27,382 bases of DNA, from positions 1 to 27,382 of the forward strand of contig JAJYIN010000003.1 of assembly GCA_021790075.1 (NCBI GenBank), in the 5' to 3' direction. This DNA is from Actinomycetes bacterium (GTDB lineage Bacteria; Actinomycetota; Thermoleophilia; BMS3ABIN01). Positions 13,739-22,014 of this stretch are shown piece after piece. The stretch's first letter is position 1, and every line of letters begins with the position of its first letter. The notes under the pieces were generated by a model that saw only the letters and a list, made by a program, of their open reading frames with translations, searched no databases and had not been told where the DNA came from. The translations under genes and the position numbers were made by a program.

Positions 13739-15282
13739 ATCCGCGCTCCTTGCGGTCTTTTCCCTGCGGGGCCGGCGCCCCTCCGGCCGTTTGCTTTCTT
13801 CACGACGGGACCACACTCACCGTTTCCACCGATCGGCAGGCCGACGATGAAGGTGGCGCCGCGGCCGGGTTCGCTGTCCACGGTAATAAAGCCGTTATGG
13901 GCATCGACGATCCGATGCACGATGGATAACCCCAACCCGCTCCCTTCGGCGCGGGTCGTATGGAAGGGGTCGAATATCCGTTGCTGCTCCTCCGCGCTGA
14001 TGCCGGTTCCGGTGTCGGAAAAGGCCAGGCGCAGGAAATCCTGGGCTGCCGCCGCTTCGATGCTAAGCCGGCCGCCATGGGGCATGGCCTGGATGGCATT
14101 GGAGATGAGGTTTATAAATACCTGCTTCAACCTGTCCTGGTCGGCCCAGACCCGAGGCAGCTCGCCGGAGATTCTGGTAACGATTTCAACCCGCTGCTGC
14201 CGGGCAAACTGATTGGTCAGCAGCACCACTTCCTCGATCAACCTCAGGGGCTCGACCGCTCCGAACTGTGAATCGGACGGACGGCCGAAGTCAAGCAGTG
14301 CGTTGACGACAGAGTCGATCCGGTCTATTTCCTGAAGCATCATCTGGGTCATATCAGCGGTCGCGCACTCACCGGTCATCTCCTGGTCGAGCATCTGCAC
14401 GCTGGCCCGGATAACCCCGAGAGGATTTCTTACCTCATGGGCGACCCCGGCCACCAGTTCCCCCAGGCCCGTCAGTTTCTCCGCCCTTCTCAGCTGATCC
14501 GCGAGGTCCCTCACCTCGGTGAGGTCCTCGAGGGTGACGACTGCCCCCGCGGTCCTGCCCTGGCTGCGGTGGGGCGACATCCGCACGGCCACCGTCAGCG
14601 TCCGGCCGGCCGCCTCGATCTTGGTTTCCATCATGGCCCGGGTCTGCGCGTCGGCCAGAATCAGGCTGATCGATTCGAGCAGGTCATCATACCCCTCAAA
14701 GATCCGGGAGAATGGCTGGGCGATGATGTCTTCCTCCTTGAGGGAGAGCAGCAGGCGGGCCGCCGGGTTGGCGGTCACCACAGTGCCGCGGCGATCCGTG
14801 GAAATGACGCCGCTGCTGATGCTGTTGAGGATGCTTTCCGTATACGTCTGCATGCGGCGGATTGCTGTCTCCCGTTCCTCGATCTTCTTGTTGAGCTTCA
14901 GCACCTCCTGGATGCGCTGGGTCTGGCGGCGGCGGGAGTCGACGACCAGGCCGGTGGTCAGACCCACCACGTTGTAAAGGATGGTGTCGAAAAGGTTATC
15001 CATACCTTCGGGACCAATGAATCCACCCATGGATTGGGATACGTGAGGGATGAACACCACGGTGGTGGCGATTGAAGCTATCAGTCCCCCCTTGGCGCCA
15101 AAGCGGAGGGCTGAATAAAGGATGGGGACGTAATAAAGGCGCCGGAGGAGGACCATGTAGGTGCCCGGGGCCACGAAGTGCGGATCCAACGGAAAGTAAT
15201 GCAGACAGCTTATCAGCACCAGGGCGGACGAAATCAGGACTATATCCCTGATTTTCGCCAGCCTCATGGATTCCGTGCTCAT
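13735..15282 (-). CDS. Membrane sensor histidine kinase with PAS domain
   Basis: About 515 residues from the chosen start. Residues 12-115 form a membrane sensor with four to five hydrophobic segments. A short coiled linker (118-145) is followed by a PAS domain (about 145-255). The HisKA domain has His282 in VAHEVRNPLG, and the HATPase has an N box NLISNAIQAM, DTGTGIS and GSGLGLSIV. It is the cognate partner of the NtrC-type regulator encoded directly downstream with a 4-nt overlap. ATG 15282 or 15288 follows a GGGGTG stretch; the longest frame starts at ATG 15330 without a good ribosome site. The sensed signal is unknown. The lack of a large periplasmic domain suggests that it senses through the membrane or the cytoplasmic PAS. 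Confidence 0.88.
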   Translation of the reverse strand: MSTESMRLAKIRDIVLISSALVLISCLHYFPLDPHFVAPGTYMVLLRRLYYVPILYSALRFGAKGGLIASIATTVVFIPHVSQSMGGFIGPEGMDNLFDTILYNVVGLTTGLVVDSRRRQTQRIQEVLKLNKKIEERETAIRRMQTYTESILNSISSGVISTDRRGTVVTANPAARLLLSLKEEDIIAQPFSRIFEGYDDLLESISLILADAQTRAMMETKIEAAGRTLTVAVRMSPHRSQGRTAGAVVTLEDLTEVRDLADQLRRAEKLTGLGELVAGVAHEVRNPLGVIRASVQMLDQEMTGECATADMTQMMLQEIDRIDSVVNALLDFGRPSDSQFGAVEPLRLIEEVVLLTNQFARQQRVEIVTRISGELPRVWADQDRLKQVFINLISNAIQAMPHGGRLSIEAAAAQDFLRLAFSDTGTGISAEEQQRIFDPFHTTRAEGSGLGLSIVHRIVDAHNGFITVDSEPGRGATFIVGLPIGGNGECGPVVKKANGRRGAGPAGKRPQGARM

Positions 15283-15330
15283 TCCCATCACCCCAGTGAG
15301 TCCCCCGCCGCGCCAAAGCGGCGCAGCCAT

Positions 15331-15347
15331 CTTTCAAATGTGTGAAA
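15331..15347. promoter_or_regulatory. Imperfect palindrome before the kinase gene
   Basis: TTTCAAATGTGTGAAA at 15332-15347 has 5-bp perfect arms (TTTCA/TGAAA). It lies in the AT-rich stretch upstream of the kinase and could be an operator. Only the symmetry supports this. Confidence 0.25.
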
Positions 15348-15405
15348 CTATTTTAAGCTTATTTGACGAAAATTTAAATATCCTAGTTAATTAATCAGAA
15401 ATGCG

Positions 15406-15425
15406 AAAAACCGCCCGAGGGGCGG
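15406..15425 (-). terminator. Intrinsic terminator after the small winged-helix gene
   Basis: On the minus strand CCGCCC-CTC-GGGCGG is followed by TTTTT (15410 down to 15406). It lies 60 nt after the stop of the gene at 15486-15737 and separates it from the kinase. Confidence 0.75.
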
Positions 15426-15485
15426 CCTGGCGCGGAACGTCCCCCGGCCACGGGGGACGCACGGACAAATATGGCTGGCTGCTCG

Positions 15486-15737
15486 TCAGCTGATGTAAAC
15501 CGCTTTCAGGCTGCAGCGGGCCCGGTGCACGTATGCACCCTCAAGCCCATGTGAGGCGCCTATGGGCCCTTCCAGCTCATCCAGCTCGACCTCCACCAGG
15601 TCCAGCGGCAAGCCGATCATATTGCTCAGCTCCGCCAGGTCCACTGGCTCGTTTGCCCTCTCCATGAGGCAGCACAGGATTTCCAGCCTTGCCCTGGTAT
15701 ACCTGTCGCGTGCCCGGGGCTGATCCATTACTTTCAT
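15486..15737 (-). CDS. Small winged-helix DNA-binding-like protein, probably Pho-regulated
   Basis: An 83-residue protein. Residues 12-55 (TRARLEILCCLMERANEP, then VDLAELSNMIGLPLDLVEVE) look like a helix-turn-helix or winged-helix domain of the ArsR/MarR general type. The end has a basic, Cys-containing strand. ATG 15737 was chosen because AAAGGAG lies 4 nt upstream, and because the promoter described at 15775-15840 would start transcription near 15768, which excludes the longer frame starting at 15809. The gene has its own PHO-box promoter and terminator and sits between the kinase gene and pstS. It may be a regulator within the phosphate response. No close family is recognised. Confidence 0.65.
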   Translation of the reverse strand: MKVMDQPRARDRYTRARLEILCCLMERANEPVDLAELSNMIGLPLDLVEVELDELEGPIGASHGLEGAYVHRARCSLKAVYIS

Positions 15738-15774
15738 CTTTCTCCTTTCTGTTCCAGTTCCATGGACCACGTTC

Positions 15775-15840
15775 ATGGTAGCAGTTCCCATCCCGTCTAA
15801 GGTTAACAATTAGGGAAAACTTTGTTATATTTTTGTGAAT
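15775..15840 (-). promoter_or_regulatory. PHO-box promoter of the small winged-helix gene
   Basis: Reading the minus strand from 15840: ATTCACAAAAA, TATAACAAAGT, TTTCCCTAATT, GTTAACCTTAG (four 11-bp units, the third weak), then exactly 16 bp, then TGC-TACCAT with the -10 at 15780-15775. The spacing equals that of the two pst promoters. It overlaps the response-regulator remnant. Confidence 0.6.
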
Positions 15841-15925
15841 CTTCCTCGCGAATCCGCCGGCAAAGCTTCCAGCCGTCCATTCCCGGAAGCATCAGGTCCA
15901 GGATGAGGATTGACGGCAGATACAG
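15803..15925 (-). pseudogene. Remnant of a response-regulator receiver domain
   Basis: One minus-strand frame reads LPSILILDLMLPGMDGWKLC, then RRIREED and a short tail to a TAA at 15803-15805. This is the phospho-acceptor region of an OmpR/PhoB-type receiver. It is very close to KPHLMILDLMLPEMDGWKVC of the intact regulator at 21977-22732. A stop lies just upstream in frame, and the parts before and after are missing. It is a dead fragment, probably of a duplicated phoP-like gene, left between pstS and the winged-helix gene. Confidence 0.7.
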
Positions 15926-15960
15926 TCATGCTATTGAGCGTATTGCCGCCAAAGCCGGAA

Positions 15961-15984
15961 CGGGCCTGCCTAAGGGCAGGCCCG
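15961..15984 (-). terminator. Terminator-like hairpin after pstS
   Basis: CGGGCCTGCC (15961-15970) and GGCAGGCCCG (15975-15984) form a perfect 10-bp stem with a 4-nt loop, 41 bp after the pstS stop. The following bases on the minus strand (TTCCGGCTTT) are only weakly T-rich, so termination may be partial, or the stem may protect the abundant pstS mRNA end. Confidence 0.5.
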
Positions 15985-16025
15985 CAATCGAAGGATGGCT
16001 TGACGTTCGCCACGTGCCGTGATTA

Positions 16026-17120
16026 TTAGCTGGAGGGCGCCAGGCTCTGGCCGTTGTAGTTGATCTTGCGGATCTGAGCCTCGACCTTTTTCACCAGCTC
16101 CGGCGGCTGGGCCACGTAATCCAGGGCGGCGGCGTACTGCTGGCCGTCATGGATGCCCCACCAGAGGAAGTTCACCAGCGCCTGGCCTTTGGCCTGGTCG
16201 GTCTGGTTCTTGTAAACCAGGATGTAGGTGAAGCCGGCGATGGGATAGGCGTTGTCCCCATCCGGGTTGCCGACCGAGCCGCTGCGGAAGTCGGCCGGCA
16301 TGCTGGCCACGACTCCCTGGATGGCTGTCTTGGTGCTTTCCAGGGTGGGCTCGACGAATTTGCCTGCCTTGTTCTTGATCCAGGCGTACGGCAGATGATT
16401 GGTCTTGGCGTAGGCCAGCTCCACGTAGCCGATGGACCCCTTGGTCTGGGACACCTGGCCGCTGACCCCCTCGCTGCCCTTGCCGCCCAGCCCCACCGGC
16501 CACTTGACGTCGGTGCCGGCGCTGACCTGGCTCTTCCAGCCGGGACTGACAGCCGAGAGGTAGCTGGTGAAGATGTTGGTGGTGCCGCTGCCGTCGGAGC
16601 GGTGCACGGTGACGATGGCCTGATCGGGGAAGTTGATCCCCGGGTTGTCGGCCTTGATCGCCGGGTCGTTCCATTTGGTGATCTTACCCAGGTAGATGTT
16701 TGCCAGCACCTCGGGCGTCAGCTTGAGGCCGCTGGGAACGCCATCGACGTTGTAGGTGATGGCCACCGCGCCGGCCACTGTGGGAATGTGCAGCACTTCC
16801 GAGGGCGCCTTGGCCAGCTGGTCGTCCTTCATGGGGGCGTCGGTGGCGCCGAAGTCGACCGTCTGGGCAGTGAACTGCTGGATGCCGGCGCCGCTGCCTA
16901 CCGACTGGTAGTTGATATCAACACCTGGTTGTACCTTGCTGTAGGCATCGATCCACTTTGTGTAAATCGGGTTGGCGAAAGTGGAGCCGGCGCCAACCAG
17001 GGAAGCGTTGTCGGCGCTGCCGCCACCGCTGCCGCATCCCGCGGCCACGGCGACGAGCCCGGTTACTATCAGGCCGGCCGCTGCCAGTGCAGCGATTCTT
17101 GCGATTTTCCTGTTTTTCAA
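16026..17120 (-). CDS. pstS: Phosphate ABC transporter substrate-binding lipoprotein PstS
   Basis: 364 residues from TTG 17120. There is a signal peptide (MKNRK, then a hydrophobic stretch) ending in a lipobox-like VAAGC with Cys29, so it is anchored as a lipoprotein. Phosphate-binding family motifs are GAGSTFANPIYTKWI, GSGAGIQQF, FGATDAPM, the phosphate-contacting HRSDGSGTTNIF and a late GSIGYVELAYA. It captures phosphate outside the cell and delivers it to PstCAB. The TTG is preceded by AGGAGG at 10 nt. The ATG at 17162 that would give a longer protein lies inside the promoter -10 region and is rejected. It is transcribed divergently from pstCAB from a mirror-image PHO box. Confidence 0.95.
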   Translation of the reverse strand: MKNRKIARIAALAAAGLIVTGLVAVAAGCGSGGGSADNASLVGAGSTFANPIYTKWIDAYSKVQPGVDINYQSVGSGAGIQQFTAQTVDFGATDAPMKDDQLAKAPSEVLHIPTVAGAVAITYNVDGVPSGLKLTPEVLANIYLGKITKWNDPAIKADNPGINFPDQAIVTVHRSDGSGTTNIFTSYLSAVSPGWKSQVSAGTDVKWPVGLGGKGSEGVSGQVSQTKGSIGYVELAYAKTNHLPYAWIKNKAGKFVEPTLESTKTAIQGVVASMPADFRSGSVGNPDGDNAYPIAGFTYILVYKNQTDQAKGQALVNFLWWGIHDGQQYAAALDYVAQPPELVKKVEAQIRKINYNGQSLAPSS

Positions 17121-17162
17121 TCCGATCAGTCCTCCTAAATTTGATTTTCCTTCGACGCGCAT

Positions 17163-17228
17163 AGGCTAGCAGAACCAAAGGATGCGCAGGTTACAAACTG
17201 GTAAACATTTTGTGAATAAAAAGTGAAT
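17163..17228 (-). promoter_or_regulatory. PHO-box promoter of pstS
   Basis: On the minus strand from 17228: ATTCACTTTTT, ATTCACAAAAT, GTTTACCAGTT, TGTAACCTGCG (four 11-bp direct repeats, 17228-17185), 16 bp, then TGC-TAGCCT with the -10 at 17168-17163. Such 11-bp repeats are the binding units of PhoP/PhoB regulators in Actinobacteria. Transcription would start near 17156. Confidence 0.85.
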
Positions 17229-17235
17229 GGCGTCT

Positions 17236-17301
17236 GTTCACATTTTATTCACAATTCGTTCACGCTTTTGTAACCTGTGCGAAATCCATCTTTGCTAGTT
17301 T
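17236..17301 (+). promoter_or_regulatory. PHO-box promoter of pstC-pstA-pstB-phoU-phoR
   Basis: GTTCACATTTT, ATTCACAATTC, GTTCACGCTTT, TGTAACCTGTG (17236-17279) are four 11-bp direct repeats. They are followed by exactly 16 bp and TGC-TAGTTT (-10 at 17296-17301). It mirrors the pstS promoter, with 7 bp between the two arrays. The transcript would begin near 17308, leaving a leader of about 110 nt. Confidence 0.85.
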
Positions 17302-17416
17302 GTAGGTGATGAATGACCGGCTTTAAGGAAGGATGAATCTTATTGCAGAGCAACACTGACGGGCCGCGCTCCCGGCCTCCCCTCCCACCTGCGATTCCCA
17401 GTAACAGGTAATAATC

Positions 17417-18397
17417 ATGATGTCCCTGGTGGCACAACTGCGAGGCAAGCTCGCCGTCAAGGCAAAGCCGGCGCGGGGAAAACTGGGCGATCCGGTCTTC
17501 TCGGGACTGGTTTTCCTGGCGGCTTTCAGCATCATCATCCTGATGGCGCTGATGGTTTACAAGCTGGCGCAGGTGGCGATGCCCTCGATCAGGGAATTCG
17601 GACTCGGGTTCATTTCGTCTTCCGAGTGGGACCCGGTCAAAGAAGTTTTCGGCGCCGAGCCTTTCATTTATGGCACCATCGTCTCCTCGCTGCTGGCTTT
17701 GATAATGGCGGTGCCGCTCAGCCTCGGGATCGCCATCTTCCTGAGCCAGTTCGCCCCCCGCTGGCTGCAGTCGCCGCTCGGGTTCGTGGTCGAGCTGCTG
17801 GCGGCTATACCGAGCGTCGTTTATGGGCTGTGGGGTATCTTCGTTTTGGCGCCATTCCTGGGCCGCACGGTCGAGCCGTTCCTGTCCGATCATCTGGGTT
17901 TCATCCCCATCTTCGCGGGACCTGTCTACGGCGTGGGCCTTTTCGCCGCCAGCGTGGTGCTGGCGATTATGATTCTGCCCACCATCTCCGCCATTTCCCG
18001 CGAATCGATGCGCAACGCGCCGCGCGAGCAGAAGGAGGCGGCGCAGGCGCTGGGAGCCACTCCCTGGGAAACGGTGCGTATAGCGGTCCTGCCGCTGGCG
18101 CGGCCGGGGATCATCGGCGCCGTCATCCTGGGGCTTGGACGCGCCCTCGGCGAGACGATGGCGGTCACCATGCTCATCGGGAACCGCCCGGAGATATCCG
18201 CTTCCATCTTCGCGCCGGCCTATTCGATCGCCAGCGTCATCGCCAATGAGTTCGCAGAAGTCACCGCCGGCCTGCACATGGCGGCGCTGGTCGAGCTGGC
18301 GCTCATCCTGCTGGTGATCACGCTGCTGCTCAACCTGCTGGCCCGCCTGCTCGTGCAGAAGACCGGCAGCCGGGCGCTCCGGAAAGGGGGCCGCTGA
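17417..18397 (+). CDS. pstC: Phosphate ABC transporter permease PstC
   Basis: A 326-residue inner-membrane permease with six predicted helices. The family landmarks are a long loop with GAEPFIYGTIVSSLLAL, PSVVYGLWGIFVLAPF (near residues 131-146), ISRESMRNAPREQKEAAQAL with the EAA coupling motif (EAAQALGATPWETVRIAVLP), and GRALGETMAVTMLIGN. It forms the channel with PstA. ATG 17417 is followed by a second ATG; the ribosome site (AGGT) is weak. The stop overlaps the pstA start as TGATG. Confidence 0.94.
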   Translation: MMSLVAQLRGKLAVKAKPARGKLGDPVFSGLVFLAAFSIIILMALMVYKLAQVAMPSIREFGLGFISSSEWDPVKEVFGAEPFIYGTIVSSLLALIMAVPLSLGIAIFLSQFAPRWLQSPLGFVVELLAAIPSVVYGLWGIFVLAPFLGRTVEPFLSDHLGFIPIFAGPVYGVGLFAASVVLAIMILPTISAISRESMRNAPREQKEAAQALGATPWETVRIAVLPLARPGIIGAVILGLGRALGETMAVTMLIGNRPEISASIFAPAYSIASVIANEFAEVTAGLHMAALVELALILLVITLLLNLLARLLVQKTGSRALRKGGR

Positions 18398-19269
18398 TGA
18401 AGATGAAGACGCTGGCCCAGGACAACCTCCATCACCGGCGGCGCCAGGCCGTCAGCAGGCTGGCCTACCTGCTCTGCGCCCTCTCAGCGGTGATCGCCAT
18501 GGTTCCTTTGATACTTATTCTGGCTTATGTTGTCTTCAAGGGAATCGGCGCGCTCAACATCGATTTTCTCACCCGGTTGCCGGCGCCGGTCGGTGAGACG
18601 GGCGGCGGCATGGGCAACGCCATCATCGGCTCGCTGATGCTGATCGGCATCGCCGCTGCCTTCGGCCTGCCCCTGGGAGTGCTGGCCGGCGTTTTCCTGG
18701 CCGAATACCGCAGCCCGCGGCTCAGCTGGGTGGTGCGGCTGCTGTCTGACATCCTTAGCGGCGTGCCGTCGATCATCGTGGGCGTCTTCGTATATACGGT
18801 GCTGGTCCTCACCATGAAACGGTTCTCGGCGCTGGCGGGCGGCGTCGCCCTGGCGGTCCTGATGCTGCCCACGGTCGCGCGCACCACCGAGGAGATGCTG
18901 CGGATGGTGCCCGACGCGCTCCGGGAAGCTTCCCTGGCCCTGGGCATCCCCAGGTGGCGCACCATCGTCAGCATCGTCATCAAGACCGCCGGCGGCGGCA
19001 TCCTCACGGGAATCATGCTGGCCCTGGCCCGGATCGCCGGCGAGACGGCGCCGCTGCTGTTCACGGCCCTAAGCAGCCGCACCTGGCCGCGGGGGCTCGA
19101 CCAGCCCGTGGCCTCGCTGCCGGTTCAGATTTATACTTATGCGATTTCTCCCTATAAGGACTGGCACCAGCAGGCCTGGGCCGGCTCGCTGGTCCTGGTC
19201 CTGATGGTGTTAATCTTGAGTGTGGGATCAAAACTCTACTTTGGCAGAAAGATAAAGCCCGCAAGATAG
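18397..19269 (+). CDS. pstA: Phosphate ABC transporter permease PstA
   Basis: A 290-residue inner-membrane permease. It has a hydrophobic helix at 22-47, GGGMGNAIIGSLMLIGIA, a PSIIVGVFVYTVLV segment near 118-131, the EAA coupling loop (REASLALGIPRWRTIVSIVI) and GIMLALARIAGETAPLLFT typical of PstA. The start ATG overlaps the pstC stop by one base, so translation is coupled. It pairs with PstC in the membrane. The protein ends in a basic tail. Confidence 0.94.
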   Translation: MKMKTLAQDNLHHRRRQAVSRLAYLLCALSAVIAMVPLILILAYVVFKGIGALNIDFLTRLPAPVGETGGGMGNAIIGSLMLIGIAAAFGLPLGVLAGVFLAEYRSPRLSWVVRLLSDILSGVPSIIVGVFVYTVLVLTMKRFSALAGGVALAVLMLPTVARTTEEMLRMVPDALREASLALGIPRWRTIVSIVIKTAGGGILTGIMLALARIAGETAPLLFTALSSRTWPRGLDQPVASLPVQIYTYAISPYKDWHQQAWAGSLVLVLMVLILSVGSKLYFGRKIKPAR

Positions 19270-19306
19270 CGGGTCCATATAGAAGACAAGGAGTAATAGA
19301 CAGATC

Positions 19307-20086
19307 ATGGCAGGAAGCATAACCACCAATAATCTCAGCGCCTCGTTTGGCGACATCAGGGCGGTCGAGGGCATCTCCATCGAGATCCCCGCCAACAAGG
19401 TGACAGCCCTGATCGGCCCGTCCGGATGCGGCAAGTCCACATTCCTGCGCTGTCTCAACCGGATGCACGAACTGGTCCCCGGCGCCCACGCGTCGGGCGA
19501 GGTCATCTGGGACGGGAAGAACATCTACGCGCCGGAAATGGACGCCACCGCGGTCCGGCGCGGCATCGGCATGGTTTTCCAGAAGCCGAATCCGTTTCCG
19601 CTCATGTCCGTCGCCGACAACGTCAGCGCCGGCCTGCGGCTGGCTGGCGTGAGGAAAAACAAGGCCGCGATGGAAGAGATAATCGAGCGCAGCCTCAGGA
19701 TGGCGGCTTTATGGGACGAGGTCAAGAACAAGCTGGGCAAGCCTGGGGGCAGCCTTTCAGGCGGGCAACAGCAGCGGCTCTGCATCGCCCGCGCCCTGGC
19801 CGTGGAGCCGGACGTCATCCTGATGGACGAGCCCTGCTCGGCCCTGGACCCGGCCTCGACCCAGAAGATCGAGGATACCATCGAGGAGCTCAAGTCGGAC
19901 TATACTATTGTCATAGTCACCCACAACATGCAGCAGGCGGCGCGGGTCTCGGATTTCACCGGCTTCCTGCTCACCCGGGAGTCGGGTGAGCCCGGCCGGC
20001 TGGTGGAACACGGCACCACCAGCAAGATATTCACGATGCCGGACCGCAAGGAGACGGAGAACTATATCACAGGGAGGTTTGGGTAG
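19307..20086 (+). CDS. pstB: Phosphate ABC transporter ATP-binding protein PstB
   Basis: A 259-residue ATPase. Walker A is GPSGCGKST (37-45), the Q-loop is in MVFQKPNPFPLM (89-100), the signature is LSGGQQQR (150-157) and Walker B is VILMDEPCSALDP (170-182). The His of the switch region is in VTHNMQQAAR. The Cys-Ser instead of Thr-Ser after DEP is the usual PstB form. It powers uptake through PstCA. An AAGGAG lies 13 nt before ATG 19307, rather far, and the stop is 2 bp before phoU. Confidence 0.95.
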   Translation: MAGSITTNNLSASFGDIRAVEGISIEIPANKVTALIGPSGCGKSTFLRCLNRMHELVPGAHASGEVIWDGKNIYAPEMDATAVRRGIGMVFQKPNPFPLMSVADNVSAGLRLAGVRKNKAAMEEIIERSLRMAALWDEVKNKLGKPGGSLSGGQQQRLCIARALAVEPDVILMDEPCSALDPASTQKIEDTIEELKSDYTIVIVTHNMQQAARVSDFTGFLLTRESGEPGRLVEHGTTSKIFTMPDRKETENYITGRFG

Positions 20087-20088
20087 GA

Positions 20089-20793
20089 ATGACCAGACAA
20101 TCGTTTCATGAGGGCCTCAAGCAGCTCAACCACGAAATTCTGCGGATGGCGAGCCTGGTGGTGGAGGCGGTCGACCTCTCGACCCAGGCGCTGCTGACCG
20201 GGGACCGCAAGCTGGCCAACAGCGTTATTGCCGGCGACGACGACATCAACGAGCTCAGCCTGTGGATCGAAGGCCGGTGTCTGGCGCTCCAGGCGCGGCA
20301 GCAGCCGGTGGCACGGGACCTGCGGCTGCTACATGTCTGCCTGCTGGTCAGCCTCCACCTGGAGCGGGTCGGCGACCTGGCGGTCAATATCGCCAAGATC
20401 GCCAAACGGATGGAGCGCACGGAAGGGGCCGAGCCCTACCTGGATCTGCTCCGGAAGATGTCCGCCCAGGCTCTGGAAGTGCTCCGCCAGGGCGTCAAGG
20501 CGTTCGCCGACCGCGACGCGGAGCTGGCCGGGAAACTGGAGGAGATCGACGAGCCCATCGACGAGATGTTCAAGGAGATACTCGACCGCCTGCTGCATCC
20601 CACGGACGAAAACCGCGATGTCGCCACATCGGAATGGGCCACGCACGTGGCCCTGGCCAGCCGCTATATCGAGCGCATCGCCGACCAGGTCGTGGACATG
20701 GGAGGACGGGTATCTTTCCTGGTGACCGGGGAACTGGACAGCACCTATTTCGACCGCTCCGAGGCCGACATCAACAACCAGTTCGGAGAATAA
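20089..20793 (+). CDS. phoU: PhoU-like phosphate transport and signalling regulator
   Basis: A 234-residue all-helical protein with two PhoU repeats. Each carries the acidic metal-binding pattern, for example DDDINELSLWIEGRCL and later EEIDEPIDEMFKEI, and the ERVGDLAVNIAKI and ERIADQVVDMG segments. PhoU links Pst transport activity to the PhoR kinase and dampens the Pho response when phosphate is plentiful. It follows pstB by 2 bp and precedes phoR by 12 bp, which is the expected order for that role. Confidence 0.92.
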   Translation: MTRQSFHEGLKQLNHEILRMASLVVEAVDLSTQALLTGDRKLANSVIAGDDDINELSLWIEGRCLALQARQQPVARDLRLLHVCLLVSLHLERVGDLAVNIAKIAKRMERTEGAEPYLDLLRKMSAQALEVLRQGVKAFADRDAELAGKLEEIDEPIDEMFKEILDRLLHPTDENRDVATSEWATHVALASRYIERIADQVVDMGGRVSFLVTGELDSTYFDRSEADINNQFGE

Positions 20794-20805
20794 CCGGAGG
20801 CCGGC

Positions 20806-22014
20806 GTGCTCATTTTCCTGACAGTACTGGCGTCCGTCCTGCTTATACTGGCCATCGTCATGGCGGTTAAACTGGCGGGCGCCCTCAGGGAACGCGCACG
20901 CTGCGCCATCCTGCTGGCGCCGGCCGCCGACGAATCGCTCGAGGATGCCATTCGCAGGCTCAACCGGACAGCCGAAAAAAGCGCGGTGATCCCCGAGCTG
21001 GAAAGCCGCTTCGAGCACCTGATCGCCAGCTGTCCCTTCCCCGTGCTGTTACTGGACGAGAACCTGGTAATCGTCGACCTCAGCAACCAGGCCGAAACGG
21101 AACTGGACCAGCCGCGGAAGCGGCGCGGCCTCCTGGAAGGACTGGAAAGCCACGAGCTGGAAGACGCGGCCCGGGGGGCGATCGACACCCTCCAGCCGGC
21201 CGAGGTCACTGTAAGGCTGTACGCGGCCGGCCGCCGCCCCTTTATCGCCCGGCTGCTCCCTTTCCACTCGGGGCGGCAGAAGATGTGTTTTGTCTTTCTC
21301 CAGGACGTGACCGCCACGGTGGAGTTCGGCCAGCTGCGTTCCCAGTTCGCGGCCACAGTCTCACATGAGCTGCGCACGCCGCTGGCGGGCATCCGGGCGC
21401 TGGTGGAGACCCTGCAGGACCCGGACATCGAGGCCGAAGACCGGCAGCGATTCCTGTCACAGATAGACCGGGAGGCAAACAGACTGGCCCAGCTGGTCGA
21501 TGACATCCTCTTCCTGTCCTCTCTGGAGTCCGGCGCCACCAACCTGGAAGGCAGCACCGACCTGGGCGCACTGTCGGACTCCCTGTCTGAAAAACTCCGG
21601 CCGCTGGCGGCCCAGTTCGAGGTTAAGGTGCGCAGCAGCGTGCCCGCAGGGCTGGTTATCCCGCTCCCCGAGCGGATGGCTTCCACGCTGCTGACGAACC
21701 TGCTGGAGAACGCGATCAAGTACAGCGGCCGCGGCTCGCGGGTGGACCTCACCGGGGGCCGGGAAGGCAACCGGATCAAGTTACAGGTGCGGGATGACGG
21801 CATCGGTATCGACGCCGAGCACCTGTCCCACATCTTCGAGCGGTTTTACCGGGTGGACAAGTCACGCAGCCGCCACCTCGGCGGCACAGGCCTGGGGTTG
21901 TCGATCGTCAAGCACGTGGTCGAGAGCGCCGGCGGCGAGGTCAGGGCCAACAGCCGGGAGGGCTTCGGCACCGAGATTACCGTTCTTCTTCCTGCCCCTC
22001 CGCTGAGCGGCTAG
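20806..22014 (+). CDS. phoR: Sensor histidine kinase PhoR
   Basis: 402 residues. There is one N-terminal membrane helix (2-25), a short PAS-like domain (about 65-170), a HisKA domain with His187 in SHELRTPLAG, and a HATPase with NLLENAIKYS, DDGIGID and GGTGLGLSIVK. The single helix, the lack of an external sensor domain and the place after pst-phoU fit the PhoR class, which reads phosphate status through Pst and PhoU. GTG 20806 follows GGAGG. The 3' end overlaps the convergent response-regulator gene by 38 bp. Confidence 0.9.
   Translation: MLIFLTVLASVLLILAIVMAVKLAGALRERARCAILLAPAADESLEDAIRRLNRTAEKSAVIPELESRFEHLIASCPFPVLLLDENLVIVDLSNQAETELDQPRKRRGLLEGLESHELEDAARGAIDTLQPAEVTVRLYAAGRRPFIARLLPFHSGRQKMCFVFLQDVTATVEFGQLRSQFAATVSHELRTPLAGIRALVETLQDPDIEAEDRQRFLSQIDREANRLAQLVDDILFLSSLESGATNLEGSTDLGALSDSLSEKLRPLAAQFEVKVRSSVPAGLVIPLPERMASTLLTNLLENAIKYSGRGSRVDLTGGREGNRIKLQVRDDGIGIDAEHLSHIFERFYRVDKSRSRHLGGTGLGLSIVKHVVESAGGEVRANSREGFGTEITVLLPAPPLSG

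Noticed and set aside
15961..15984. CRISPR or mobile-element end for the 10-bp perfect inverted repeat after pstS
   Set aside because: It is a single copy with no flanking repeats or transposase. The position right after pstS fits a terminator or mRNA-stabilising hairpin.
17121..17162. ATG 17162 as the start of pstS
   Set aside because: It lies in the -10/start-site region of the PHO promoter and has no ribosome site. TTG 17120 has AGGAGG and gives a normal lipoprotein signal peptide.
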